A DNA stretch of 33,945 nt from positions 1 through 33,945 of the forward strand of contig JAJECE010000034.1 of NCBI GenBank assembly GCA_022822185.1, read 5' to 3'. Source of the DNA: Rhodothermales bacterium. GTDB taxonomy: Bacteria > Bacteroidota > Rhodothermia > Rhodothermales > Bin80. Below are positions 1 to 8,489 of the stretch, piece after piece. Every line of letters starts with the position of its first letter. The first letter of the stretch is position 1. The notes under the pieces are model-generated. The model searched no databases. It saw only the letters and a program-made list of their open reading frames with translations, and had not been told where the DNA came from. The translations under genes were made by a program, and so were the position numbers.

Positions 1-31
1 GGAACATGGAGTACAGGAAAAAACGACTTTT

Positions 32-83
32 GGCACGGGCAACTCGGCTTCGCAGCTCGCTGCTCCGCCTCGTTGCCCGTGCC
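32..83. repeat. Large stem-loop (12-bp perfect arms)
   Basis: GGCACGGGCAAC at 32-43 is perfectly complementary to GTTGCCCGTGCC at 72-83. The 28-nt spacer contains a smaller inverted repeat (GCAGC / GCTGC). It lies just outside the truncated coupling-protein gene and next to insertion-sequence-like ends at 104-142. Such hairpins are common near the ends of insertion sequences, so this is probably the tail of a mobile element whose body lies left of the window. That origin is inference; the inverted repeat is seen directly. Confidence 0.6.
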
Positions 84-103
84 CCTCCTAGATTGAAACT
101 TTT

Positions 104-142
104 AAGTGTCCGCCTAGAATAAAGTTACTGTCGCTAGACACT
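104..142. repeat. Insertion-sequence-like terminal repeats abutting the truncated gene
   Basis: AGTGTCCGCCTAGA (from 105) faces TTACTGTCGCTAGACACT (125-142). The second is repeated at 32106-32123 with one mismatch in 18. The first resembles AGTGTCCCTAGA at 31645-31656 apart from a 2-nt indel. Both ends begin AGTGTC when read inward, as expected of terminal inverted repeats. The coupling-protein reading frame becomes recognisable immediately to the right, so this is the likely disruption point. The element family is not identified. Confidence 0.5.
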
Positions 143-144
143 TT

Positions 145-819
145 TTGAGCAGTCCGCGGATGCAGCATGTGCTTACGAGTACGAACTGTGATCTGGAGGA
201 TCTGCGGCGGGGGAAGATGACCGGCTACATCATCCTCCCCCGGGAATACCTGAGTGCCTTTGCTCCGTGGCTGCGCCTGATGATTAGCAGCTGCTACTAT
301 GCCTGCACCCATCATGCCACCAAAAAACCTCGCCCGGCGCAGCGGGTGGTCTTCCTTCTGGATGAGTTTGCCAACCTTGGATACATGCAGAACATCAAGG
401 AGGCGGTCTCCTTGGGCGGCGGCTACGGCCTGACAATGTGGCTGATCCTGCAGGATCTTGCTCAACTCAAGCGGGAGTATCACAGTGAATGGGAGAGTTT
501 TCTGGCCAACTGCGAAGTGATTCAGGCTTTTGCAGTACAGGATCCATTCACGAGCCAGAAGATTACCCAGCTGCTTGGAGAGATGTCTATCTGGCAGCGG
601 AGGTTGAACAAGGGGCAGGAGGGCAGATTGGGACGGATGCGGGCAGGATATGAGGAAGGGAGTCGGCCCCTGTTGAAGCCCGATGAACTGCGAAGACTTC
701 ATCCGGCCCGCCAACTGCTTCTGGTGCGCCCCTACCAGCCCGTGGCAGCCGATAAACTCATCTACTACAAAGATCCTTTAACCGCTTCCCGCGCACAGCC
801 AAACCCGTTTGTCGGCTGA
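145..819 (+). pseudogene. Type IV secretion coupling protein (TraG/VirD4-like), 5'-truncated
   Basis: The product resembles the C-terminal half of a VirD4/TraG coupling ATPase, the inner-membrane hexamer that feeds DNA-relaxase complexes to a conjugative type IV secretion channel. Visible hallmarks are a Walker B strand VVFLLDEFANLG, the following ILQDLAQLK segment, and the conserved AFAVQDPFTSQKITQLLGE region. The N-terminal transmembrane region and Walker A P-loop are missing. The frame opens at a TTG (145) right beside IS-like ends at 104-142 and meets a stop at 115-117, so the gene was probably cut by an insertion. Only about 225 residues remain, against more than 500 in intact family members. 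No other conjugation gene is present. It is most likely a non-functional remnant of an integrative conjugative element. Confidence 0.8.
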
Positions 820-849
820 GGGAATGTAGCTTGCGGGGAACAGAGGGAT

Positions 850-1092
850 ATGTGGACTCAAATCGATAATTTCCATGAACCGGTTCGTGGATTGTTTGTA
901 GATGTGACGGTGATGGATGTCGTTTATCGGTTGCGCGACCTTGCACGACAATGTATAGAGTTGGTCGGAACAGCTTTTATGAGAATCAAAAACGCCACGG
1001 TCAAGACATATGATGGCATGAGCCGGGGAGATGCTGAACTAATTGTTGCTCTGAAGGCTAATGACCGAATAGGTCATTCCTTGATGCAGTAA
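850..1092 (+). CDS. Small hypothetical protein (80 aa)
   Basis: This short frame starts at an ATG with GAGGG only 2 nt upstream, which is too close for a good ribosome binding site. I do not recognise the product (begins MWTQIDNFHEPVRGLF), and it has no signal peptide, membrane segment or clear motif. It lies between the truncated coupling-protein gene and the frameshifted AlbA_2 gene, all on the same strand. It could be a chance open frame in decaying accessory DNA or a small cargo gene. Within 820-1188 I see nothing else. Confidence 0.3.
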   Translation: MWTQIDNFHEPVRGLFVDVTVMDVVYRLRDLARQCIELVGTAFMRIKNATVKTYDGMSRGDAELIVALKANDRIGHSLMQ

Positions 1093-1188
1093 GCATTTAT
1101 AAACAACAAATCAAAAATCTTGTAACTACATTGATGGAAGGTGCACCGAAGCGTTCCGGCTGCGTGGTGAGCCGTATGGATACTAGAA

Positions 1189-2422
1189 ATGCTCAAAACG
1201 ATTGAAGACATTGAGAGAAAGATCCTGTCTGGTGAAGACTCAACGGTTGAATTCGAGGAAATAAGCCTTGATCCAAAGGGAGTCCGGTTACCCAGTACGG
1301 AAGCCATCGAAGGTGAGATGGTTGCCTTTGCAAATGCAGGTGGTGGTACTATTTTGTTCGGCGTAAACGATGATGGACTTGTACAGGGGCTTCCCGATGA
1401 CCGGCTCAGGGATATTGAAAACTGGATTATCAGTATTGCTACGAATAATTGCGATCCACCAATTGAACCAGTACTGATTAAGGAACGACTCCTGCGCTCT
1501 GATGGAACCGAAGCCACTATATTATTGGTGGAGATTCCGTGCGGGCTGTTTGTTCATTCAACCAGCAGCGGTCTCCACTATGTACGCGTGGGATCCAGCA
1601 AACAGATACTCACCGGCCCCCGGCTTACTAGACTGTTTCAAAATCGAGGGCGAACTTTCGTTTTTGATGAACAACCCGTTTTTACGGCTACACATGATGA
1701 TCTAGACCATGGAAAACTAAAGCACTATTTTGGCAAATCTCCCCAGTCTATTACATGGCTGGATCTTCTCCGAAATACGAAGATTATTGTGAGTACCGAA
1801 AATGACATCCTTCGCCCAACCGTAGCCAGCCTCCTGGTATTTGGGTAACACGCCCCAGGAACATTTGCGATCTGCATTTATCGAAGCGGCGATTTACCGA
1901 GGAACTCGCCGCACATCCGAGGATCTGGTACACGCGGAAAAAATCAAAGGATGTGCGGACTCGCAGATTGAACATGCAGTAACGTTTGTTAATCGTTTCA
2001 TGCTCAAACCGGCCACTAAGCGTATTGGACGTATAGACTATCCACAATACAACCTGCCGGCCGTTCATGAGGCTATCGTTAATGCAGTCGCTCACAGAGA
2101 CTACTCCATCATAGGATCAAAAATCCGAATGTTTCTTTACTCGGATCGCATGGAAATTTCCAGCCCTGGAGGACTGCCAAACGCACTCACGATTAATGAA
2201 ATGGAATACCGTGTGTTTACACGGAATCAATTATTGGCCAACTTTCTGTCGAAAATGAAATCCTCCAGAACAGGGAACGGGTTTCTCGAATCAAGAGGCG
2301 AAGGCGTAGGAACAATCCTTGATCGCAGCGAGGCCCACTCTGGAATGCGTCCTGTCTATAATTTGCACGGAGAGGAGTTGCTGCTAACCATCTGGGCAAA
2401 ACCTTCCCCTCACGAATCGTAG
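1189..2422 (+). pseudogene. AlbA_2 (Schlafen-like) / HATPase_c_4 putative transcriptional regulator, frameshifted
   Basis: Two abutting frames (1189-1848 and 1841-2422) together encode one protein aligning end to end with the intact paralogue at 12586-13827. The first has the AlbA_2 putative nucleic-acid-binding domain (IEGEMVAFANAGGGTILFGV, GLFVHS, HYVRVGSS). The second has the RecG-C-terminal-like HATPase domain (HEAIVNAVAHRDYS, then DRMEISSPGGLPN). The break is at TTT GGG TAA (1840-1848): one extra G in the GGG run ends frame 1, and removing it restores Phe-Gly-Asn continuing into the second frame. The start ATG aligns with the paralogue's start, and no strong ribosome site precedes it. 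It is probably a pseudogene; a sequencing error or +1 frameshifting are alternatives. Proteins of this class often sit in mobile or defence islands. Confidence 0.8.
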
Positions 2423-2485
2423 TTTCATTAGACGGAGTTGAATGGATAGAGATTTAGCCAATGAGGGCCAACATGGGTTTTCTTG

Positions 2486-2515
2486 GTTACTCGGATCAAT
2501 TCATCTGAATGCACA
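2486..2515 (+). repeat. 30-bp dispersed repeat, copy 1
   Basis: This 30-nt segment matches the reverse complement of 7383-7412 at 24 of 30 positions, and both contain the near-palindrome ATTCA-TC-TGAAT. Each copy lies downstream of one of the two DUF4249 genes, but in opposite orientation. Function is unknown: it may be a protein-binding site, a small mobile repeat, or residue of the cassette duplication. Confidence 0.4.
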
Positions 2516-2600
2516 CTAACCTGGATCTTCCGACAATGAATGAAAAGGAAATGATCTAGGCCTGCGCAGACATCTGTTTCCGGCATGTCCCTGACATCAT

Positions 2601-2627
2601 CAAAAACTCGGCGGTGAAAATTCGCCG
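2601..2627 (-). terminator. Possible intrinsic terminator after the first DUF4249 gene
   Basis: Read on the minus strand, a 5-bp GC stem (CGGCG / CGCCG, plus-strand 2609-2613 and 2623-2627) with a 9-nt loop is followed by AGTTTTTG. It begins about 10 nt after the stop codon of the lipoprotein gene. The stem is short, so this is a moderate candidate for ending the 6611-2638 operon. The rest of 2423-2637 shows no gene. Confidence 0.45.
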
Positions 2628-2637
2628 TGACATTTAG

Positions 2638-3654
2638 CTAATACTCGCAGGGGGCAATTTCGCCTATGCCGAGGGCCTCCTCTTCCCACTCATTTCCATT
2701 TTCATCAAACCAATGGCTTTCTTTTGTGTAGCCAGCAAAAAGCCCAAGCCCGTTGCGGAAATTGGTGTACACCGTAACGGGGGTGTTTCGGGTGAGATTA
2801 GGCTCGTTTATGTATAAGTCATAATGTCCTATTGAGCGCTCGTAGGCAAATAAAGCCTCACTGAGTGCCGTAACCGTAACCCTGAAATATCTCCCTACGG
2901 ACTCGAAAATATACGGCTCGAATGTAATTTCAAATTCCACCGTTGTCGCCTCAAATAATCGATCCGAGAAATACGCACCTCCAATGAACACATTATCAAA
3001 GTCAGCATGTAGCGGATCATCAACCGCCTCTGGGTAAGCATAAAGTGATGGCCAGGTACTCTGAAATAACAGGAAATTATACCCTTTCCCGGAATCCGTA
3101 CTATCTCTGAGGTTAAGCCCTCCCCCTGTGACCCGACAGGACGGCCGCACCTGATCAAGATTCACAGAGTAATAATTCTTGCCTGGCATGTCTGAAAGTC
3201 GGAGACGTACTGTATAGAGGTCTTCTTCCGAGGAGCCCTCATTTGATGTTCTTTTTATATCCAGCAGTTCACTTTGTACGGGCGGTGCCCAGGATGACGC
3301 TTCTGCCTGAGTGAATCCAGGAGCGTTCACTTGCACGCTATATCTTGTCCCAGTGGCGGGACGGTGCTCATGCATACTTCGGTAGACTCCATCATTGACA
3401 TATTTCAGTGTATCGCGAAACTGGTTCTCACCGAAGATTACAATTTCTGCATTCGGTATGATAAGTTCACTATCAGACAGGTTCGACTCAACTGGAACGC
3501 TCTTACCCACATGGAACTTCCACAAACTGTCGGGAGAAAATAGCGCTTCCACGACCAACTTGGACTGGTAACTATCGGGGATGTCCAGGTCAACAACTGA
3601 CTCGCATCCACAAAGTACGCCAATGAGTACGATTACCTTCCACTCACGCATCAT
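2638..3654 (-). CDS. DUF4249 family outer-membrane-associated lipoprotein (copy 1)
   Basis: This 338-residue protein belongs to the DUF4249 family, lipoproteins of Bacteroidota usually encoded directly after a TonB-dependent receptor and presumed to work with it in uptake. The N-terminus is a lipoprotein signal (MMREWKVIVLIGVLCGC) with the lipidated Cys at about residue 17. The mature protein opens with VVDLDIPDSYQSKLVVEA, near-identical in pattern to the second copy at 7461-8486. Its ATG overlaps the TGA of the upstream receptor gene by a few bases, implying translational coupling. The paralogue begins MREW, so the second Met (3651) may be the real start. The C-terminus carries the family-like GLGLFAGYT segment. 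The ligand is unknown. Confidence 0.85.
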   Translation of the reverse strand: MMREWKVIVLIGVLCGCESVVDLDIPDSYQSKLVVEALFSPDSLWKFHVGKSVPVESNLSDSELIIPNAEIVIFGENQFRDTLKYVNDGVYRSMHEHRPATGTRYSVQVNAPGFTQAEASSWAPPVQSELLDIKRTSNEGSSEEDLYTVRLRLSDMPGKNYYSVNLDQVRPSCRVTGGGLNLRDSTDSGKGYNFLLFQSTWPSLYAYPEAVDDPLHADFDNVFIGGAYFSDRLFEATTVEFEITFEPYIFESVGRYFRVTVTALSEALFAYERSIGHYDLYINEPNLTRNTPVTVYTNFRNGLGLFAGYTKESHWFDENGNEWEEEALGIGEIAPCEY

Positions 3655-6041
3655 TCAAACTTCCATTCCCAGGAAACAGACGGCAGCAACTGTAACAAAC
3701 TTATTTGCCGATACGAAAGTGGCGACCGTGTAACCGAGTCACTTTTCGGGTATACAAACATCGGATTCTTGTTGTTGTAGGCATTATACAGTCCTACCGA
3801 GATTGTGCGCTCTCCCCACGATTTTTCCTTACGGAAATGCATACCGATATCAAGACGGTGAGACGATGGTGCCCGCGCTGAATTGACTGGACCAAAATCT
3901 AACAGATCCGGCAGGAAATAATACTCCAGTGACGGAAATTCTCCCGAGGAAACATAGCGACCAGAGGCCACCCAGACCGGGTAACCACTCCCGTAGGCCC
4001 AGACTGCGGACAGATGCTTATTGCCTGAGAGTTTGTATTGCAGAACCACCGAAATATCATGGCGACGATCAAAGCCATCCGGAAAGGATAGTCCGTCGTT
4101 CAAGGATTCAAACTGCCTCGTAGTCCGTGCCCAGGTATAACCTATCCATCCCGTCAGGCGACCTTGTTTCTTATTCACAAAGAACTCGGCTCCGTAAGAA
4201 GAACCTTTCCCGATCTCTACAATATCCGGCCAATTCAGGAAAGCCGACTGAAGCCTGTCCGCCCCCATTTTATATTCAAGATGTCCCTCCATCCGTTTAA
4301 GATAGCTCTCTATTGAGACATCATAATCACCATTTCGGTAACTCTGATGAATCCCCAAAGCCAACTGATAGCCCCTCTGAGGAGTAATCAGATCCATACT
4401 GGGAATCCAAAGATCTGTAGGAAACGAGGCACCGCTACCTGTCAGCAGGTGTACATACTGCTTTGACCTCGCATAAGATACCTTCACGGCTGTCCGGTCA
4501 TTTATACGAACACGAACCCCCAACCGCGGCTCAATAGAACCATATCTCTTGTCGTCCGCATCGTACCCCGAAATCCGAATCCCCGTTGACACGCGCAGAG
4601 CATGATGCAGTTGTATTTCATCCTCTGCATATAGAGCAATCTCTCTTGATCTAAGCGTTCCTGTCGGAGTCTGAAGCAGATTTAGCGGAGGCCTCCCCGA
4701 CTCGTCCAGCCTGGTCTGTGTACTTCCAGGGGTAAAGTTATGAAGAACTGCCTCGAAACCGAAACGTGCATAATGTCTTGAGTTCGGAATAAATTCAAAA
4801 TCTATCTTCGCAGTCCAGTCAGTAATTTCTGAATGCCATGTCTGATCATATTGAATGGTTTCACCATCTGTTTCCTCGAAGGAATCCATGCCTGAATAAA
4901 AGCGATATTGGGTCACACCTACGAGAGTGTTTGAGAACAGACGGTCCCCAATGAGTCGATTCCATCGGAGAGATCCCAGACGGTTATGCCAGCCCAAGTT
5001 GTATGTAAAGTGGTCATCCGCACCTGGCACAGGAATTGGTTTTCTCTTATAGGCGAACCAATCCTTTCCTGCATAACCACTCAGATAGATCCGATCTCTG
5101 GACGATAAAATATAGTTGACTTTCGCATTCAAATCGTAAAAAGCAAATCTGTATCGGTTCCTGGCAAGCAACTGAAAGGGGCGCAGCAGTTGATCAATGT
5201 AGGTCCGCCGACCAGAAATCAAAAACGATGCACGGTCTTTCACGATGGGGCCCTCAAGCATTGCCCGAGAGGAAAACAGCCCAATTCCCCCTTCGCCTTC
5301 AAACTTTTTCAGATTCCCCTCTTTCATGGTGTAATTCACGACCGAGGAAAGACGACCTCCATACCTTGCTGGAAACCCTCCCTTGATAAACTCCACCCGC
5401 TTCATTGCAGCCGAGTGAAAAACACTGAACAGACCAAATAGATGATTGGGGTTGTAGAGTGTAAGTCCATCCAGTAAAATAAGATTCTGATCTGCACGCC
5501 CACCTCGCACATAGAGTCCGCTGGTCCCCTCTATCCCCGATTGCACACTCGGCAGAAGTTGTAGCGCCTTCTGGATGTCAATTTCTCCAAAGATCACCGG
5601 CAGCGTCTCAATCTCCTCTATCGGGATTTCGTGGCGGCTCATCTGTACTTCATTGAACCCTGATTCTCGATCTGCAACGACTTCAAGATCATCCATGCGG
5701 ATAATTCTAGGCTCCAGCCGTACGATCAGTGTCGTATCCTTCGTAAGTTCAAGACGACTTAGAGCCGGCTCATATCCGACATGTGAAACCAAAAACTGAA
5801 TGGATCCTGGCTCCGTCGTGATGCTGTAGAACCCATACTGATTGGTCGTACCGCCGATCTCCAATACCGGAATGGATACACTTGCCCCTGGAATTCGCTC
5901 CAAACTCGTTGAATCTTCCACATAACCACTGATCGTAACGGACTGTGCAATCGCTACTTCTGCCTGGGCACTGAAGAGGAAAAAGACGCAGCCGCCCAAC
6001 CAGCTCAACATCATCCAAAGGAAGTTCCCAAATTTGGACAT
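3651..6041 (-). CDS. TonB-dependent receptor with N-terminal carboxypeptidase-regulatory-like domain (copy 1)
   Basis: An outer-membrane gated beta-barrel importer powered by TonB/ExbBD. Order: signal peptide (MSKFGNFLWMMLSWLGG... through AEVAIAQS), a CarboxypepD_reg-like domain (VTISGYVEDSTSLERIPGAS, NQYGFYSI), a plug domain (IDIQKALQLLPSVQSGIEG, LYVRGGRADQNLILLDG, GGFPARYGGRLSS), then a roughly 550-residue barrel ending in aromatic-rich VSWEWKF, typical of a terminal strand. The open frame extends to a TTG at 6083, but the ATG at 6041 gives a clean signal peptide (796 aa). Its stop overlaps the DUF4249 start. It is strongly similar along its length to the receptor at 8490-10829, so the pair arose by duplication. 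Substrate unknown; no SusD homologue is adjacent, so the partner is DUF4249. Confidence 0.9.
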   Translation of the reverse strand: MSKFGNFLWMMLSWLGGCVFFLFSAQAEVAIAQSVTISGYVEDSTSLERIPGASVSIPVLEIGGTTNQYGFYSITTEPGSIQFLVSHVGYEPALSRLELTKDTTLIVRLEPRIIRMDDLEVVADRESGFNEVQMSRHEIPIEEIETLPVIFGEIDIQKALQLLPSVQSGIEGTSGLYVRGGRADQNLILLDGLTLYNPNHLFGLFSVFHSAAMKRVEFIKGGFPARYGGRLSSVVNYTMKEGNLKKFEGEGGIGLFSSRAMLEGPIVKDRASFLISGRRTYIDQLLRPFQLLARNRYRFAFYDLNAKVNYILSSRDRIYLSGYAGKDWFAYKRKPIPVPGADDHFTYNLGWHNRLGSLRWNRLIGDRLFSNTLVGVTQYRFYSGMDSFEETDGETIQYDQTWHSEITDWTAKIDFEFIPNSRHYARFGFEAVLHNFTPGSTQTRLDESGRPPLNLLQTPTGTLRSREIALYAEDEIQLHHALRVSTGIRISGYDADDKRYGSIEPRLGVRVRINDRTAVKVSYARSKQYVHLLTGSGASFPTDLWIPSMDLITPQRGYQLALGIHQSYRNGDYDVSIESYLKRMEGHLEYKMGADRLQSAFLNWPDIVEIGKGSSYGAEFFVNKKQGRLTGWIGYTWARTTRQFESLNDGLSFPDGFDRRHDISVVLQYKLSGNKHLSAVWAYGSGYPVWVASGRYVSSGEFPSLEYYFLPDLLDFGPVNSARAPSSHRLDIGMHFRKEKSWGERTISVGLYNAYNNKNPMFVYPKSDSVTRSPLSYRQISLLQLLPSVSWEWKFE

Positions 6042-6089
6042 GTTAGCAGGAGGCAGATGAGAGTTTAGGTAGGGCCATTTCAAAACTCG

Positions 6090-6611
6090 TTACCAGAAGA
6101 AGTAGTGGATTCCGAGTGCAAGGGCAGGTGACGGGGATGGCTCAATACCGTCCGAATTGTTCACCACTACTCCCGTATCAGCAGATAAAACCCAGCCCTT
6201 ACCCTTAGACTTTCTACCGATCCGAAAATCTGCACTGACACCTCCACTGAACTGATACCATATTGAGGAAGATTCCCGCTCTCTATCCATTCTGGTAACA
6301 TGCCCAAAAGCATTTAACTTTATCCTCTTCCAGTCCTTTAAGGGATGATTATAGCGAGCACCCAGGTGAATAAAGAATCCATCGCCAGCATTACCTATTC
6401 CAGTCATAAAAACTTGGACGGGCTTGTACCGGATACTGAATCCGCCACCACCATCAAAGATTATCGAGGAGACTGTCCCTATACCAACTCCAGACTGAGC
6501 ATGCAGAGGCAGCACGATAAAGGGTGCCACCAGAAAAAAAGTGACGAATGAAATCGCATGGAATTTACAACTCCTACACAATGGGGATATGGTGTGTATG
6601 AAAGTAATCAT
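6090..6611 (-). CDS. Small outer-membrane beta-barrel-like protein, hypothetical
   Basis: I do not recognise a named family. From the ATG at 6611 the 173-residue protein has a long hydrophobic signal (FVTFFLVAPFIVLPLHAQS) with a plausible cleavage after LHA. It continues with alternating glycine/aromatic beta-strand patterns (GGGFSIRYKPVQVFMTGIG, FIHLGARY, WYQFSGGVSADFRIG) and ends in IHYFFW, a typical C-terminal barrel strand with terminal aromatic residue. The open frame extends upstream to a TTG at 6788, but those 59 residues hold two more hydrophobic stretches before the signal and are less plausible. It lies just upstream of receptor copy 1 on the same strand and is probably the first gene of that operon. 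The second cassette has no such gene. Confidence 0.6.
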   Translation of the reverse strand: MITFIHTISPLCRSCKFHAISFVTFFLVAPFIVLPLHAQSGVGIGTVSSIIFDGGGGFSIRYKPVQVFMTGIGNAGDGFFIHLGARYNHPLKDWKRIKLNAFGHVTRMDRERESSSIWYQFSGGVSADFRIGRKSKGKGWVLSADTGVVVNNSDGIEPSPSPALALGIHYFFW

Positions 6612-7460
6612 TGAACAGGAAACATACTGAATTAACTTACCGATGTTAGAATTGCATCCGGCCATGAATGCAGGCAATCCAAGAATGTAAGCAGTGCTCA
6701 TGACGCGGACGCTCGAAAGAACTAAAAACTCTAGATTTGATAGATAACGCATTAGGAAATAGTTTTGGTATGGATTACCCCTAATCAAGCAATTTGGTTA
6801 ATCGTACTTCATTTACTACTGACATCTCTTGCCTAGTCTTTGCCGGTTAGGCGGGAAATTCTTCCTTTCCCGTTTGCTCATCAGATAGAGACGGTCAACA
6901 AAAACGCATCCCCGTTTAGGAAGTGAGGAAATTTCGTGTTTTCGCCTACTACATTGGATTACCTGCCCGGTTAATGCACACCGCCCAAAGTACACCCTGT
7001 CAAGCAAAGTTTGGCAAGATTGTTCCAATTCCGGCTCGAATTCACAAAATCTTCACACAAATTTGTCAAATCTCCCTTTTTTCTGTCTAAAACGGCCATC
7101 GTCGGACCATTTTGGATGGGGTTCTCGCCCCCAATGCATTAATGCAACCATCAATGGTCTGAGGCCCCAACCATCTACTTCGCCTTGCCCGGCCTCCGCT
7201 GCCGTCCTGACCTGACCATAGCGGGGGGGGGAACTGTCGAAGACGAAGTATCGGAATCGCTGGTGGCAATACGTGTGTATTCATATGGTGTTGTCCATCC
7301 CCTCCATTAAAATTTTCAGCGACGCTTGCGAAAAAGCAGCTGTCGACGAAAACTGAAGAGCATACACGAAGGCTTCTGCACCTGTGTATTCAGATGAATC
7401 TGTCAGAGTAATCAGGTTTCGTAAATTGGCAGAAGGGTAAATTCCCGATATTTGCATTGA
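6612..7460. other. Long intergenic region between the two uptake cassettes
   Basis: About 850 bases with no convincing gene. It contains only short open frames without recognisable products, a run of nine G at 7223-7231, and one copy of a 30-bp dispersed repeat at 7383-7412. The promoter for the 6611-2638 operon must lie here, but I could not pick a convincing -33/-7 pair. The 7383-7412 end lies just downstream of the second DUF4249 gene, and I see no strong terminator there. Confidence 0.5.
7383..7412 (-). repeat. 30-bp dispersed repeat, copy 2
   Basis: Reverse-complement partner of 2486-2515, 24 of 30 identical, including the near-palindrome ATTCA-TC-TGAAT. It lies about 50 bp beyond the stop codon of the second DUF4249 gene. 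Confidence 0.4.
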
Positions 7461-8486
7461 CTACTGCTGCTTGCACGGTTCAAGCTCGTCCCCGCCGATG
7501 CCCAGTACATCTTCCTTCCATTCATTTCCGTCTTCATCAAACCGGTATGTATCGGCGGTATAACCTGCAAAGATCCCCAGCCCGTTCTGAATGTTTGTAT
7601 GGACTTTTACGGGATTTCTCTGGATGATATTAGGTATACCCACAAAAAGATCATGCAGAGTCACGGATCGCTCATACACAAACAGGTCATCACTGAATGC
7701 CGTGAGCACAAGCATAAAATGAGGCCCGATGGCTTCAAAGGCATCCGCCTCAAATGTGATTGCAAATTCTTTCGTAGTCGACTCAAATAATTGATCAGAA
7801 AAGTAAGCAGACCAGAATTCATTTTCGAAATCAGGAACTGTCGGATCATCTACCGCCTCTATATAGTCACGGAATGAGGGTGAACTGCTCTGAAACGTTA
7901 ACCGCGAATAATCTCTCGTATATGAGGGATCATCCCCAATTCTTCGGCTTCCCAGGACTTCGTCGTGCCTGCAGAATGGTGCCACTTGAAAAAGGACAAG
8001 ACGATAATAGTTCTTTCCCGTCCGATCTTCCAAACGAAGGCGGATTTCGTAACTTTCTGTAGCGGAAGAATTATCTATTGCAAACCTTTCCACCTTCAGA
8101 AGGTCACTTTGGAGCGGCGGAGCCTGGGAGGAAGCCGCTGTCTGGGGGTATCCGTCTACATTTACCTGGATTCTATATACGGTTCCCCGCTCCGGTTGAT
8201 AACCGTAAGCGGTCTGATAGACTCCATGGGCAATCTGTCGCAGCGTATCACGAAAATTATTCTCTCCCAAAATGACCACCATAGCATCAGATATCATTAA
8301 TTCATTTCGCATCGCCGCATCCTTCAGGGGTGCACTCCTGCCAATTTCAACTCTCCATAAGCTATCAGGAGAAAATTTCGACTCTACAACAAGCTGTGAC
8401 TGGTAACCTCCCGGAACTTCCAGATCAACGACCGTTTCGCACCCACATACTGCTGCGAACAGAAGAATTGCTACCCACTCACGCAT
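7461..8486 (-). CDS. DUF4249 family outer-membrane-associated lipoprotein (copy 2)
   Basis: A 341-residue paralogue of the protein at 2638-3654. The lipoprotein signal MREWVAILLFAAVCGC places the lipidated Cys at residue 16, and the mature start VVDLEVPGGYQSQLVVES matches copy 1. Other shared blocks are FSPDSLWR, an ILGENNFRDTL-like segment and C-terminal GLGIFAGYTADTYRFDEDG. Only 3 bp separate its ATG from the stop codon of the receptor upstream, so the two are surely co-transcribed. It should sit on the outer membrane and assist or gate uptake by that receptor. This is family-level inference; the ligand is unknown. The C-terminus ends in a short polar tail (ELEPCKQQ), slightly longer than copy 1's. 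Confidence 0.85.
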   Translation of the reverse strand: MREWVAILLFAAVCGCETVVDLEVPGGYQSQLVVESKFSPDSLWRVEIGRSAPLKDAAMRNELMISDAMVVILGENNFRDTLRQIAHGVYQTAYGYQPERGTVYRIQVNVDGYPQTAASSQAPPLQSDLLKVERFAIDNSSATESYEIRLRLEDRTGKNYYRLVLFQVAPFCRHDEVLGSRRIGDDPSYTRDYSRLTFQSSSPSFRDYIEAVDDPTVPDFENEFWSAYFSDQLFESTTKEFAITFEADAFEAIGPHFMLVLTAFSDDLFVYERSVTLHDLFVGIPNIIQRNPVKVHTNIQNGLGIFAGYTADTYRFDEDGNEWKEDVLGIGGDELEPCKQQ

Positions 8487-8489
8487 GAC

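Noticed and set aside
7025..7050. Possible tRNA T-arm (GGCTCGAATTC)
   Set aside because: The flanking bases do not form a T-stem, and no acceptor, D or anticodon stems are present.
6816..7284. Two short minus-strand ORFs in the cassette spacer (6816-7028 and 7087-7284)
   Set aside because: Compositionally biased, no motif, no start signal, and the second crosses the G9 tract.
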